DNA of 64,000 nt from Oscheius tipulae. Taxonomy: Eukaryota > Nematoda > Chromadorea > Rhabditida > Rhabditidae. The notes beneath the pieces were generated by a model. The model was given only the letters and a program-made list of their open reading frames with translations. It was not told the DNA's origin and made no database searches. A program made the translations under genes and the position numbers. The stretch spans positions 8,122,001 through 8,186,000 of the forward strand of contig JASJZH010000004.1 in NCBI GenBank assembly GCA_037178975.1. Direction: 5' to 3'. Positions 24,521 through 35,588 of this stretch are shown here, piece after piece; the stretch's first letter is position 1; each line of letters opens with the position of its first letter.

Positions 24521-24800
24521 ATGTTCAAAACTGTTCTTGTTCTATCGATTCTGTTTGTCTTAGCATCTACTAAGTGTTGTAGATGCGGCAAAAGCCCTCT
24601 TTGCTTGAACGCTTGCTGCAATCAACCGGCGGTCAGTTCAAACAGCTTTGTTTAGATACATTTTTATTCAGATACTTGAAGTTGCTCGAAAAGAGTTCCC
24701 TATTACAGAGGAGCCGGTGGCGCGAAACTATCCGTTCAAACTGTGTTGTACCTGTCCAACACAGCCGAAGATTTGCTTGCCTCGTTGTTGTAACGTCTAA
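24521..24800 (+). CDS. Cysteine-rich secreted peptide with duplicated motif
   Basis: Two exons (24521-24631, 24672-24800; 40-nt intron, phase 0) encode 79 residues. A signal peptide (MFKTVLVLSILFVLAS) is followed by two matching cysteine blocks, CCRCGKSPLCLNACC and CCTCPTQPKICLPRCC, i.e. CCxC-x(5 or 6)-C-x3-CC, with an acidic/basic linker (EVARKEFPITEEPVARN) between them. Twelve cysteines in a mature chain of about 60 residues suggest a compact disulfide-rich extracellular peptide. I do not recognise the family; antimicrobial, inhibitor or structural roles are all open. The gene ends only about 35 nt before the mariner 5'-half remnant. Confidence 0.7.
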
Positions 24801-24834
24801 ATGTTCTGTTCTTATAAATCTATATTATCTTCTT

Positions 24835-25447
24835 CTAGTAGTTCCCAGTGCACCACTCCTTCGATATTCCAGAAAACAGAGCATAATCTTCTTTTGATGG
24901 GTTTCGGGTTTCACATCAGGACGTGGTATCTGCCCTGGACCCACCCATTGACGCTTCCTTCGGAAGTTTACGTACGTTACCCACTTCTCATCCCCCGTCA
25001 CCAAGCGCTGCAAAAAGGATTTCCTCTCATACCTGGACAGGAGAGAATACTCGACGGACATGCGCTGCCACTTTTGAGATTATGCGGCAACCATGTGCCC
25101 AGTCTCTTCGTAAATCTCATTTTTTTCAAATGATGTTCCACTGCGAAATGACTTACAGACAGTGTCTCTGCTAATTCACGGGTAGTCTGCCGATTGTTAT
25201 CGTTCACGAGCAGCTTCGATTCATCGAAACTTGTTGGTCGACCTGAGCTTGGCTCATCTTCGACGCTTTTGTCCCCAGACCAAAAGCGATGGAGCCACAA
25301 CTGGCATATCCTCGTAGACGTCGTCCCTTGACCATAAACATCGTTGATATTAGCCGCCGTTTGAACTCCATCCGTGCCTTTGAGGAACTCATTTAACATG
25401 GCATGTCGTAGATGGTAGGATAGCAGACCATCAATAGTCCGGATCAA
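24835..25447 (-). mobile_element. Mariner transposon, 5' half (degenerate)
   Basis: On -, the N-terminal half of a mariner transposase: RHAMLNEFLKG, QLWLHRFWSGDKSVEDEP, SGRP, NRQTTRELAETLSVSH (helix-turn-helix region), a frameshift near WLPHN, then VTGDEKWVTY (first catalytic Asp), DPGQ-like GPGQ and, in yet another frame, IEGVVHWELL. Homology stops at about 24838, exactly where the other half (20830-21300) resumes a few codons later. No terminal inverted repeat is found beyond 25447, so the 5' end is lost. Confidence 0.85.
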
Positions 25448-25758
25448 AGCGAAGAGAGAATAGAGAATAAGAAGAAAGGAAGTGGTGTCTCAAATCGTGC
25501 AATCGACAGGACATCTGCTGCTACATGACGGTCAGATCGGATTCATCGTGAACAGAAGATGGTCTTCATGCGACGATTTTGCAACAAGATGTGACGAGAA
25601 CTGGGTACAGATGGTTAAGGCGGATCCCGACAACTTCAGACAGAGCAAAATGCGACATATCGAAACGATATGATAATCGTAAATAAATAAATTAGCTAAA
25701 TTAAATATTCCATCTTATATTCACGTTTAACTGTTTGACTATCGTCTAACTCGACTTG

Positions 25759-28273
25759 TCAAATTTCTGCAGGTAGTACAGTCGGACTTTTTGAGTCCTT
25801 TGCACTTGTCTCGATATAAGGCTTGCATTCGCGAGTGTCTTCCTCCTTAAAGTATCCAATTGTGGGACAGGCTCCCACACAAGTATCGTTCATCTTCCAA
25901 GAGGCACATTTCACGCACATTTCTGAAGATTCAGATTAGTTTCTGGTCTCGTTACGAAACTCACTGGGTCCCATTCCCCAACAGCCATCCTTTTGACTAC
26001 ATTCTTGATCGCATTCCTTCTTTCGTCTCTCTGAAAGTTTGTCACTTTTCAGCTCTGGACAAAAAACTACTGCAAGTCTTGGCGCCCATGTTGGAGGCAA
26101 TATCGGCAAAGAAATGGCTGGAGATGATTGTCGTGTTCCAGCTGATGGTCGAGGCGAAACAAAGGGCATGATTTTCTCGAATGTACACGTCTCCTGCCAT
26201 GATTTTCTCCAACTTCGTCAAGCCCAGTTCTCGGAGATTTTCATTTTGCGCAATGACAAGGGCATACTTCTCTCTGAAATCTCTCAATCCGTCGACCTCT
26301 CTGGGATCTTACGCGTACAGAGCCCTTCCTTCAATGACTTCGAGATTCTCCAAAAAGCTCATGTTGGTCAGAGAGACGGTCGACGTGGTCATATAGACAA
26401 AGTCCGTGACGATGCGAACGGTACGAAGCACTGCCAAGTCGGCGGCCGTGTATGAGGTTTGAGATCTAAATTGTTTGATGAGTATCATGAAATAAAAACT
26501 ACTTACGTCTGCATGAGGGGTGCGGTGATCTTCAAAAAACCGTTGATTACCTCACAGCCTTCGAGTGAGGCCAAGATTTCTCTAGTCAATGGAGCGTCGA
26601 CTTCGCAAGCTGAAAAGCATGTGGTTGATCTCATACCATCCCGCACAATCGAGTTGTGAGCCACAAACTAAATCAAGTTCCAGCTTACCTTTCGGACATC
26701 CCTCCAGCGGACATTTTTCGCAAATTCTCGTGTCCTTGTTCACATCATGATAAAAGCCTTTCCCGCACTGTCGAACACACTCCCCGTCCTCTATGAGCAT
26801 ATTAACTGAGTTTCAAAAAGTAGTACAAAAGGAAAGATTGCTACTTGAGCACTGTTTGACACAGTAACGGTCGTCCACGTAGGTTCCAGCCGGATTCTCG
26901 ACCATCAGGGATTTGTCGCGAATTTTCAGAGGGGGACACCGTTCAACACAGGAGTTGTTCATTTTGTAGTATTTGCAAGCGACACAATCAGTGTCAAGAC
27001 TCCCAGTACAGCCACCCTCGCAGGCAGAATGACAACACTTGTAGGCATTTTCCGTATTGTTGAAGTAACACTGTGGAGCGGGTAGCTGTCCAAACGAATC
27101 AGTTCTACCACACTGCTCTGAGCAGGGAGTACGGTAGACTGAACACTGATTAGCATAAAAAAGGAGCTTCTCTACCTGACTGACAATGGGTAAGCATCTT
27201 TCCCCAGCAGTATCCAGTAGTACAGTTCTCGTGACATTGTGTGATCTCGGTGTAGGCGTCACAGTCACGGAAGGCATCGTGACCGGCTTTCAGTCGGCTC
27301 GGATCCATATTTATGAGCTGAACTTGATTTTAGTTTTGTAAAAATGATTAGAACTTCATTCCAGTTGACCTTGTCCCTCAAGAAACAGATAGGAAACAGA
27401 TAGAGATAGGTATTGTTTTCGATGAGGACGTCGCCGCTGTGGACAGCTGTATTGAGTTTTCACATACTTGTCGAAAAAGTAACTCACTCTTCAACTTGGG
27501 CATATGAATCTCCTTCAGCTGATGATTATCACTGATTATCAGAGCTGCTCCAGTGCTACCAGCATGGTCTTCGAACTTTTTGTCGCCCCAGACAATCTTG
27601 AGGTTTGGGAACCGGAGAGTGTCCATGTCGACATTGTAGATCAGTAGATAGCCCTTGATCTGGAACTCTTGATTCTTTTCGACACCTGATTAACAGTACC
27701 TCCTCGATGTGCTGGAAGATGTTAAGCTTTTCCGAGAGGGAGACGTTCAAATTCCGGATGGTTTCTCTCGTGAGATGAGTGATTTCGAGGTTGCCTCTGA
27801 TGCGGGTACAGTTCTCGTACATGTTCTGAGATGAAATGTTGAAAAATAGGTTGGAATTCTTACGCGCAGGTCCTTAATCCGATCATTTCCAGCCATTGTC
27901 CGACCATTGTATGTTCCGGAGCAGACTGAAACAGATGACGTTTTAATAATAATGAGAGAATATGGATGGACACAGGTAAACTGAATAAATAAATTGGTGT
28001 CGATAAATCTTGTCGAGACATTTGTGGGTTCAGGATGAGATTTTAAAGTCTCACGATGTTTTGCTAATTTGTAGAGCAGTTCAAGAACTATAATTTTCTA
28101 CAACGTAACAAAGATGGAAAATGTCACAACGATTTCGAACAAAAATCAGATCTTAACCTACCACAATCGGCGCTGCCAGTCTTACATTCGGGTGACCGAA
28201 GAAAAGTAGCTTGTAGTAAAAGTAGTCTCACAAAAAGACAGAGGACAACGAGCGCCAGAGGCGCCGAAGCCAT
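25759..28273 (-). CDS. Secreted EGFR-like ectodomain (receptor L domain protein), no TM or kinase
   Basis: Thirteen exons on - (28162-28273, 27864-27925, 27700-27825, 27488-27665, 27355-27446, 27176-27317, 26845-27138, 26689-26805, 26507-26609, 26313-26465, 26071-26273, 25965-26030, 25759-25922) encode 603 residues with every join in phase. Order: signal peptide; L domain 1 (VCSGTYNGRT, NCTRIRGNLEIT, GYLLI); furin-like cysteine-rich region (CHENC, CCHSACEGGCTG, DCVACKYYKMNNSC, YCVKQC); L domain 2 (GCEVINGFLKI, NLEVIEGRALY, ENLRELGLTKLEKI, NHALCFASTISWN); then a short second Cys-rich piece (CDQECSQKDGCWGMGP, CVKCASWK) that ends PYIETSAKDSKSPTVLPAEI and a stop. There is no transmembrane segment or kinase. 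Nematodes have many secreted L-domain proteins (the irld group in C. elegans); this one keeps the full EGFR domain order I-II-III. One intron (27666-27699) is only 34 nt. A decoy or ligand-binding role is inference. Confidence 0.88.
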
Positions 28274-29425
28274 GCCGGATAGAAATAACGCCTAGTCAAT
28301 TTAGCTGAGTGTGATCTGAATTAAATTTGCTGCCAAAAGATCCAATCAGGCCGAACGAACGCGAAGAACCAGAGGACACAAATTTCGGAGGAGCACGAGG
28401 CCGAGGCGATTGATTCGCCTCCCAAAAAAGGTTTGGAAAGTGGGGCACACGCAACTCGAAGACGAATTTAAGGGTATGCTCAAAAGTGTCACTTTTACTC
28501 GGACAATGGACGCGACAGAACGGAGGATGTTAGCAGCCTTTCTCGTTATTATGGTCCACTGGATTAATTAAGTTAGCTTTTTGTAATTCTCGATATGAGT
28601 AATAACACTGCATCTGTCTTTTATTACTCTTTCTGGGGTCTTTATTTCGGAATACCGATCTTTCGATACACGAATGTGAAGTACCCAGATTGCTCATACC
28701 CATCAAAAGACTGTTATATGGAAAGCCAGCGTCTGACTCTAGTTTTCTGTACTCAAATTCTCTGAGCTTGACAGCTTCTCCCCTCTTGACCTTCCTGATG
28801 ATCTTTTTCGTCGAGCATCGGTTGGCGAATCTGCTTCTGACAGACAAAAGAGCAGAACAAGTCTGGCCAGCAGAAGCTGCCATCACACCATGAACTCAGC
28901 TGAAAAAGGGGATTTGTAAACACTAGCGGTTGAATAATAATCAGCCGGAAATTTGTTTTTGTCAGAAGAAGTAGTCAAAAGTAGGAAGTCATGACCGGTG
29001 AGGTTGACAGGGAGAGAGACAAAGAGGCCCCAATCAATGTATGGGACTGTTTGGGACAAATGGATGCTATAACGGAGTCGCAACTTGTATTCACATTTAA
29101 AAGATCAGCTGCCTGAACAACTAATTATTGGTATAATCATGTGAACATGAGGACGTTTATGTAAATCTTCTAACAAACACATTGCAGTGGGCATGCAACT
29201 TCAGTCTCCCAGAGGCTGGGAGGATTAACGTTACATTGTGGGGGGACTAAAGTTATAAAAGGGTGAAACTGCTGCAAGGCCTCTAAATGATTGGATTCAT
29301 GCTCAATTAATATATTTAGTACTTATAATAAGTTTCTACAGGTTTATGACCTGTTCTTTTACTTACATTTTTCTTTTAGCTGCCCTGTTTCAAAAACTTT
29401 ATTGTGGATTTCACATGTAGCATTA
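28274..29425. other. Intergenic, one doubtful ORF
   Basis: An open frame on - (28530-28886) is basic and Cys-poor with no clear family (MAASAGQTCSALLSVRS from its second Met). An alternative frame over its start reads like a signal peptide (LLLARLVLLFCLSEADS) but has no ATG. Neither could be joined to other exons. A short hairpin (7-bp stem) lies near 29203. Nothing else is seen. Confidence 0.35.
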
Positions 29426-29877
29426 TTATAACAAGTCAAATTCTTTAACCTTTTTGAGGCTTTGTCCATTCAAGGTACCTTGGAATACTCCCCCGCTTCT
29501 CAGAAAGAATCCAGCGTCGCTACACTTACAGCCTTTGCAAACTTTGACTGCCCACAGCTTCTGATGGCTCGTCGTTCCGCCACAGATTATGTCGTTATTG
29601 CAGTTGTTTTCTAGAATTTGTTCTATTGGAATGGCTTGCAGGAACATACTGAAACTGAATGACAGATCAGCTCCATTAGCAACATTTGATTTTGAGGCGA
29701 TTCCCTTATTCCCGTTGGTGCAAGAAATGTTGATAGTTACCCCTTTCCCGAGAGTGTTCGCAACCTGAAAATGTTGAATAAAAATGAAGCGGTTTCTGAA
29801 AAGAAGGTTCAAACCTTGACTTTTACGCCAGATGTTGCGACCACCAGGGACAAGAGCAAAAAGTAGATACCGTACAT
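29426..29877 (-). CDS. Small secreted VANTMG-family protein, copy E
   Basis: Three exons on - starting at the ATG 29875-29877. The signal peptide is MYGIYFLLLSLVVATSG, the family block VANTLGKGVTINISC, then ANGADLSFSF, a cysteine cluster (NNCNNDIICGG, VCKGCKCSD) and GFFLRSGGVFQGTLNGQSLK near the end. Introns sit in the two shared positions. This copy has two extra cysteines in the KVCKGCKC stretch. A TATA box (complement of 29906-29912) lies about 30 nt upstream of the start. Confidence 0.83.
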
Positions 29878-29905
29878 GCCGACACAGGACGAATGTTACG
29901 GCTAC

Positions 29906-29912
29906 TTTTATA
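29906..29912 (-). promoter_or_regulatory. TATA box of family copy E
   Basis: TATAAAA on the - strand, about 30 nt before the start codon at 29877. Confidence 0.5.
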
Positions 29913-29973
29913 AAAGGTAACAAAAATCAGAACACGAGTGACAGTAACGCAATAATCTCTTCAGTATGTAGAT

Positions 29974-30594
29974 TTATGTGTTGTACAACAAACAAACAAT
30001 ATCACTGAGCAGAAAGTAACACAGAAGCAACTGAACTTGCAGTTTGCCAGTTTTCCTTTGAACAATTATTGTAAAGGATTTTTGATCGTCAGATGTGATA
30101 GGCATAAAAAGTGTAGTCATAGTGTCTAATGGTAGCCATGTCAAATACTTGAGGCGAGGGATATCATCATACTTTTGAAATGCACATGAAATGCACTGAA
30201 ACATCCATGTTACAAAAAGGTTTCTAGATGTGAATCTAGGATCTATGAATTCCTGTTTAGGAATACCAATAGACATAACCGCTAAAAACACTGCTGATGC
30301 ATTGGGGGAAGCAGCACACATCGGTCAGCGTCGGATTCTAGACTTATAGGTAATTTCCCTGCAGAGAGTGAACGTAGTTTTTATTCTTACCGACATAGAA
30401 CAGAGATCCGGCATATGTTTTTTGGAAATTAAAATCCGTCGTTCGTACATCTTTTTCGTTGACACGGACTTTTCGAAGTTCACAAATCTCAATTCGTGCT
30501 TCATTAAATTCTCACTATTCAAAAGCAAAACACATACATTATCCTTTTCCATACAACAGATCTTAGTCAGCTTCCTTTTGAAGTTCAGCATCAT
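29974..30594 (-). other. Possible exons of an unrecognised protein
   Basis: Two adjacent open frames on - (30594-30325 and 30321-29974) have protein-like stretches (HELRFVNFEKSVSTKKMYER; FTSRNLFVTWMFQCISCAFQ; YLTWLPLDTMTTLFMP), and a GTAAGA donor follows a TCTATGTCG codon run. I could not find a consistent acceptor, because the second frame is preceded by a stop in the natural join. It may be a broken or diverged gene; no family is recognised. Confidence 0.25.
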
Positions 30595-30605
30595 TCCAAC
30601 TCGTG

Positions 30606-31835
30606 ATGAGCTGTAGAAACGCGACTTTCGCTGACAACATCGAAATAATTATTTCTACAATCTATGGAATACCGTCTCTATGGATGTACCTGTACCTCAT
30701 TGCCATCATTTATACAAAGTCCAAGTTCCACCACCCATTCTTCTATCAGTTTATCATTTTGTCCATTTCGGTTTGGTTTCAATTGGCAGACTGACTGTTC
30801 GAAAGTTCAGAACATTATACGCTATGTGACCGTCTTTTTTGCCAACCGTATTATACCAAATCCAGCATTCTGCAACGTGTTTTATCCCTACTTCAAAGAA
30901 TCATCACCCTCCTTGAAGTTTATCATCTTTGGCTATCATGGGACCATCATTTTGGAGATCGTGACGACAGTAGTGATGTGTACCAACCGTCTGAGTGTCA
31001 TTGTATGGCCTCTTATGGCTTCCAACTTTTGGAAGCGGTTCTGTGTTCATGCAAACTATGGAATAGTGCTATTTTCCATGTCAGCCGGATTTTACTTGTA
31101 CACAGGAAATGTGAATGTATCTTTTAATAACACGGGAGACGCATTGGAAGTGGGCTTTGCGTCCGGCTGGCCATATGTAAGTTGTGTTTTGGTGGGATAG
31201 CGACAATTTGGATGAGAATCTTGTACTACAACAAAACACATTTGTGACTGCCCAGTACACGCGAAACCGAAATATCATCGATCCTCTCTGCTAGTTTCAC
31301 TAGACTCGAAGTGATCAAAAAGCGTATTCAAACAAAAATCTTACCTTTGCGAAGACTACTGTACCAGACCTAACAAAAAATGTACACGTTTATCTTTCAG
31401 GTGAGCTACACCTGGATGGCAGCCATTGAAAGCATGTTTTGTATTTGCATCATCATAACCACCACAGTGATCAGTTGTCTGTGTTTATCAAAATCCCAGA
31501 GTAATAGCCGATTGGTTGAGGCAAATCTTTTCTGGACCGGTCTAGGTTTCTCAGTTACCACTGCAGCAATGGCACTCTATATGGTGCGTTCGAGCTCAGA
31601 GATAAGAATAACCGTGACAATTCAGATTCTCATAAGTGTTAGTCGATTGAGCCCTGATTATATCGGGTTGTATGTGATTATGAAAGAGATTCGTGGTTGG
31701 GTCTTTGACGCAAACTGTCTGCTACCTGCATGGTTGATGATTGCAACTAACAAGAGTATTCGACAATTTGTATGCTCAGAAAAGGCGTCTTCGATAACCT
31801 TCATCTCACAGAACTCACGCCAAACGCCAAATTGA
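30606..31835 (+). CDS. Srg-type serpentine chemoreceptor, copy 1
   Basis: Four exons (30606-30770, 30811-31176, 31401-31583, 31626-31835) encode 307 residues with seven hydrophobic segments. It starts MSCRNATFADN and has the family-like YGIPSLWMYLYL in TM1, FHHPFFYQFIIL, NRLSVIVWPLMASNFWKR at the intracellular end of TM3, and WLMIATNKSIRQF after TM7. The third intron (42 nt) is a multiple of three and could be read through, but the paralogue 1.5 kb downstream has an intron at the same codon, so it is probably spliced. Assignment to Srg (class gamma) rests on the pattern; another serpentine class is possible. Expected in sensory neuron cilia. Confidence 0.78.
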
Positions 31836-32330
31836 ACATAAACTAAAAACAAGTATGAGTAAAATAAAGTTTTTGTCGCAATGTTTCACCCAACCCGTAT
31901 CGGCCATTAAACAGCAATAAATGACAGATGTGGTGAAGTTTGCTGAGGTGGTTTATTTGAAAAGATATTTGCACGTGTTTTTTTTCAGAATTGCATTACC
32001 AACTTGACATCATTGAAACTGTGATGTACTCTGCACAACACCGTACAGCAAACATTCTTCTGTTCCTGTACACTTCTATCCTGCAGATTATAGAGAACAT
32101 CCAATACTGCCTAGACCAGTCAAAAGTACCTTTCCCAGCAATTTCCGTGAGATAATTGTGAATCAGCCCGGCTTTCGTTATGTACAGAACGTGGGACACT
32201 GACACTGATTCTTATAATCCGTCTCCCTCGTCCTGAGTTCATAAACCGTCTTGCAACTTGTCGCTTCATTAAAGCTGTCTATTGGAACTAAAATGTCGGT
32301 TAGACCCTTCAAACCACTTTTAAATTGACA

Positions 32331-33374
32331 ATGAGCTGTAGAAACACTACTTGGGAAGATCATCTAGAAATTATCGTGTCTCTTGGATATGGAATTCCTT
32401 CTCTTGTACTCTATTTCTATTTATTTATCGCCATTTATAAAAGAGCCACCTTCCATCATCCTTTCTTCTACCAATTTATCATTTTGTCCATTTCGGTAGG
32501 GTTACAGCTGTTGTTTTAATAAAATTTGTTGCAGAATATTGTTCGCTACATCACCATCTTCATCGTTAATCGGATTATCCCACACCCAGCCTTTTGCACT
32601 AACTTCTATCCCTACTTCATGGATGCTTTTTCGCCTCTCAAGCCAATCATTTTTGGTTATCATGGCTCAATCATTGTGGAAATCGTGACTATTATGGTTA
32701 TGTGCATCAATAGATTGTCGGTCATACTTTGGCCCCTACCTGCAACAAATTTTTGGAAGCGGTCTTGTGCCTTGGTGAATCTGGGAATTGGTCTGGTGTC
32801 CTTAGCAGCAAGTTTCTACCTGTTTGATGGGAACATTTCCATCAATTTCAATTCGACCGGAAGCGAACTGGAAGTTAACTTTATCTATGGCTGGCCATAT
32901 GTGAGTGTAAGAGGCTCCTCTCCGCAAATTGTTTTCCAGGTCGGGTACGCTTCCATGGCTGCCTTCCAGAGCCTAGTTTGTATATTGGTTATTCTGATTA
33001 CTACGTCCATCAGTTGTCTCTGTCTCTCCAAGTCCCAGACTAATGTTCGAGTAGTCGAGAGAAATCTGTTCTGGACTGGTCTAGGATTTTCGATTACTAC
33101 TATCGTCATGGCGGTGTTCATGGTAAGAAGGTTTCACATTTTCATTGATCGCATTCCCTAGATTACTGTCGGTCTCTGCCGAGCGTATCCAGAGAAACTG
33201 GCAAATGTTTACATCGTTGCCAAAACACTTCGTGGATGGGTCTTTGACGCAAACAGCTTGTTGCCGGCCTGGTTGATGATTGCTACAAACAAACATATCA
33301 GACCCAAGTTCTGCTCAAAGAAGCCTTCCCCGCTCTCCATCGCTTCTCAAAGCTCTCGACTCACTCCTTCCTGA
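32331..33374 (+). CDS. Srg-type serpentine chemoreceptor, copy 2
   Basis: Four exons (32331-32495, 32535-32900, 32940-33122, 33162-33374) encode 308 residues. Exon lengths of the first three are identical to those of the upstream copy (165, 366, 183 nt), and all three introns are 39 nt. Shared marks include MSCRNTTWEDH, YGIPSLVLYFYL, RIIPHPAFC, NRLSVILWPLPATNFWKR, NLFWTGLGFSITT and GWVFDANSLLPAWLMIATNK. The C-terminus is short and basic/serine-rich. Tandem duplicate in the same orientation, as is usual for nematode chemoreceptors. Confidence 0.8.
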
Positions 33375-33827
33375 ACTTTCCGTAGAGTGAAAAGTTAGAG
33401 AAGACATTCACTTCTCTTTTCGTAAAACATTTTAAAATCTACTGTGTCTTGCGAATGTGTAGTTTATAGTCCCGTCTTGAATGAGCTCCGCGATAAAAGT
33501 TTAGACGACAAATTCAGACACTATCCAATGACTTGAGTATTCCAGGAAACATGCTGGGAACTTGTACGTTTCGCGGAGATCCTATTTCAGGAGGACTTAA
33601 ACGGACGTTGTACTATGTGGAAAACTCTAAAAATTGTGGAACTCTGACAAAAGAAGTTTTTTTCGTTGTTTACCCGAAACTATCAGCATCAATCGGTCAT
33701 GGTCACACTGGTCTCAATCGTTATGGTTCCAATAACGGAACCTTCACGTTACTAGAAAAAGTTTCTCGCTGAAATTTCCTTCCTCTTCGACGGTCGCGAA
33801 AATTGGCCAGTTCCTTCATCATCAACG

Positions 33828-35588
33828 ATGGGGCTAGTCGCTCTGCTCAGTTTCTCTATCTTTCTTCTCGTTCACCGATCAGAGACGGTCGGAGACTTTT
33901 GCCCCGTTAATATTGACGCCTACACTTCGAGTGAGAACATATAATCGGCATCGACGAGATTCTTTTCAGACTCTGGGTTAGAGTTTGTCTTCTCTGGAGA
34001 GAATGTCTATCTTTACAAGAAGGATACGAAGCAGTTCCTCGAAAAGCAGAAAATCATTGATTTGTTTCCTGGAGCTCCGGCCAAGGTCACAGGCGCTCAT
34101 AGTGGCAGCGGCATTTTCTATCTCTTCAGTGGGAACCAGGTAATGGTTGTTACTTTCACAAACAGTAACAACTTAGATGTTCTCCTATGAAAATGAAGCG
34201 GATAGCAAGAAAATGAATCCCGAAGCTGGTAATCCTAAACCTGCTCCCAATGGTCTGACAATTAATGCTGTCATTGTTGGATTTTATTGGGAGCTTATTG
34301 TGTTCCATGTAAGATTACTGTTTCGTTTCCAATGATTCATTTTTAGGAAGGGCAGACATCTGTTTTCAACAGAGATTGGACAGCAGCCTCCAGTGAGACA
34401 AGAACAAGGCTTCTGGAATGGAGTAAAGGCCTCCCCAAAGACGTTAAAGGCTCGCAACAACATGGTAACTTTCGGTTTTTCTATTCCGAGACAGGAGTTT
34501 AGAAGGTAGTTCCAGGGACGAGATCACTGTTTTTGTGCCAAACTGGATTGGCAAATATCAGGTCAGCTCAAAAGTACTCAGAGGTTTCGTCTCTCTAAAA
34601 GAGTATTTCAACTGTGACGGTGAGTATCTTAACAGGTTTGGCATTTACGTCCCTTTTTGCTCATTTTCTAATCTTTCCAAATTATTTTCAGATACCTCGA
34701 AACAGCTTGAGGAACCGAAGTGTCCTTCGTCTATAGATGCTTTTGCTACTGGCCAGTCTCAGTTCGGTGTTTGGTCAGGGTCCATGTCCTACATCTTTTC
34801 TGGTGGAAATGTATATGAGTTCATGTCTGGAACACAAAAAATACTGGCAACATATAAAATCGCCGCCCGCTTTCCGAAGTCTAACGGTAGTATTACTGCT
34901 GCTCTGGTAAACCCTGTAAAAAAGCTGTTTTATCTCTTTGAAGGCAAGAATGTGAGTTTTTCCTAATTCTATGCAATTAACTGAACTTATAGATGTTCGT
35001 ATATACTGCCGCTGGAAGCCACAAGCAAAGCAGACGACCATGCACGGACAGACCCGGAAATTGCCTAACTGAAAGCCTCACCAGTGAATGGAGATTCAAG
35101 ACAGTTTACAGTCCGAATGCCCTTAGCGAAGCTTACACTAACGGAGCTTTCGTATGGCTCTATGGAAGTATGGTAACACTTGTAAGTTCCAAGTTTTGAA
35201 TTGTTTGCTTACATGATAGCAAATAATTGAGATTCTCCGCAGTGGGCGCCCTAATTTCTAGTTTTTGTCAAATTGGTCCTTTCTTCTAGGGTCACGCTAC
35301 TGACATTTACGACTTTGAGTTCAACAACGACGATACTCACAAGTCAGAAATTACCGATTTGATTTCGAATCATTACCCGAAGAATCTCAAAGGAATTGAC
35401 GATCGTAAGTTCGAGGAGTGTTGCAAGATGACACGGCTTAAGCTTATGGAAAAACGAGATACAACGTCTACACGACCACCGAAGTTGGACTGTTCGATGC
35501 TCGACGAAAGCAAGTTATCAGTTCCATGCACATCAGCGACTATTTCGAGAACTGCAAGGCATTTGATCCACTTTGGATAGAGAACTAA
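33828..35588 (+). CDS. Secreted hemopexin-like repeat protein, internally duplicated
   Basis: Nine exons (33828-33930, 33970-34139, 34177-34308, 34347-34464, 34506-34619, 34692-34951, 34993-35181, 35290-35404, 35443-35588) encode 448 residues. A signal peptide (MGLVALLSFSIFLLVHRSE) precedes two halves of similar order. Half 1: CPVNIDAYTS, FVFSGENVYLYKK, IFYLFSGNQMFSYE, ending LKEYFNCD. Half 2: CPSSIDAFATG, YIFSGGNVYEF, LFYLFEGKNMFVYT, ending ISDYFENC. The IDA...F-x-G-x-x-x-Y pattern is that of hemopexin-type propeller blades, four to a domain, so two such domains are likely. Six of the eight introns are 37-41 nt. Hemopexin homology is moderately sure; ligand and role are unknown. Confidence 0.72.

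Noticed and set aside
31996-32363. Open frames on - between the two Srg-type genes
   Set aside because: They are shadows without splice sites; the region is the promoter of the second receptor.
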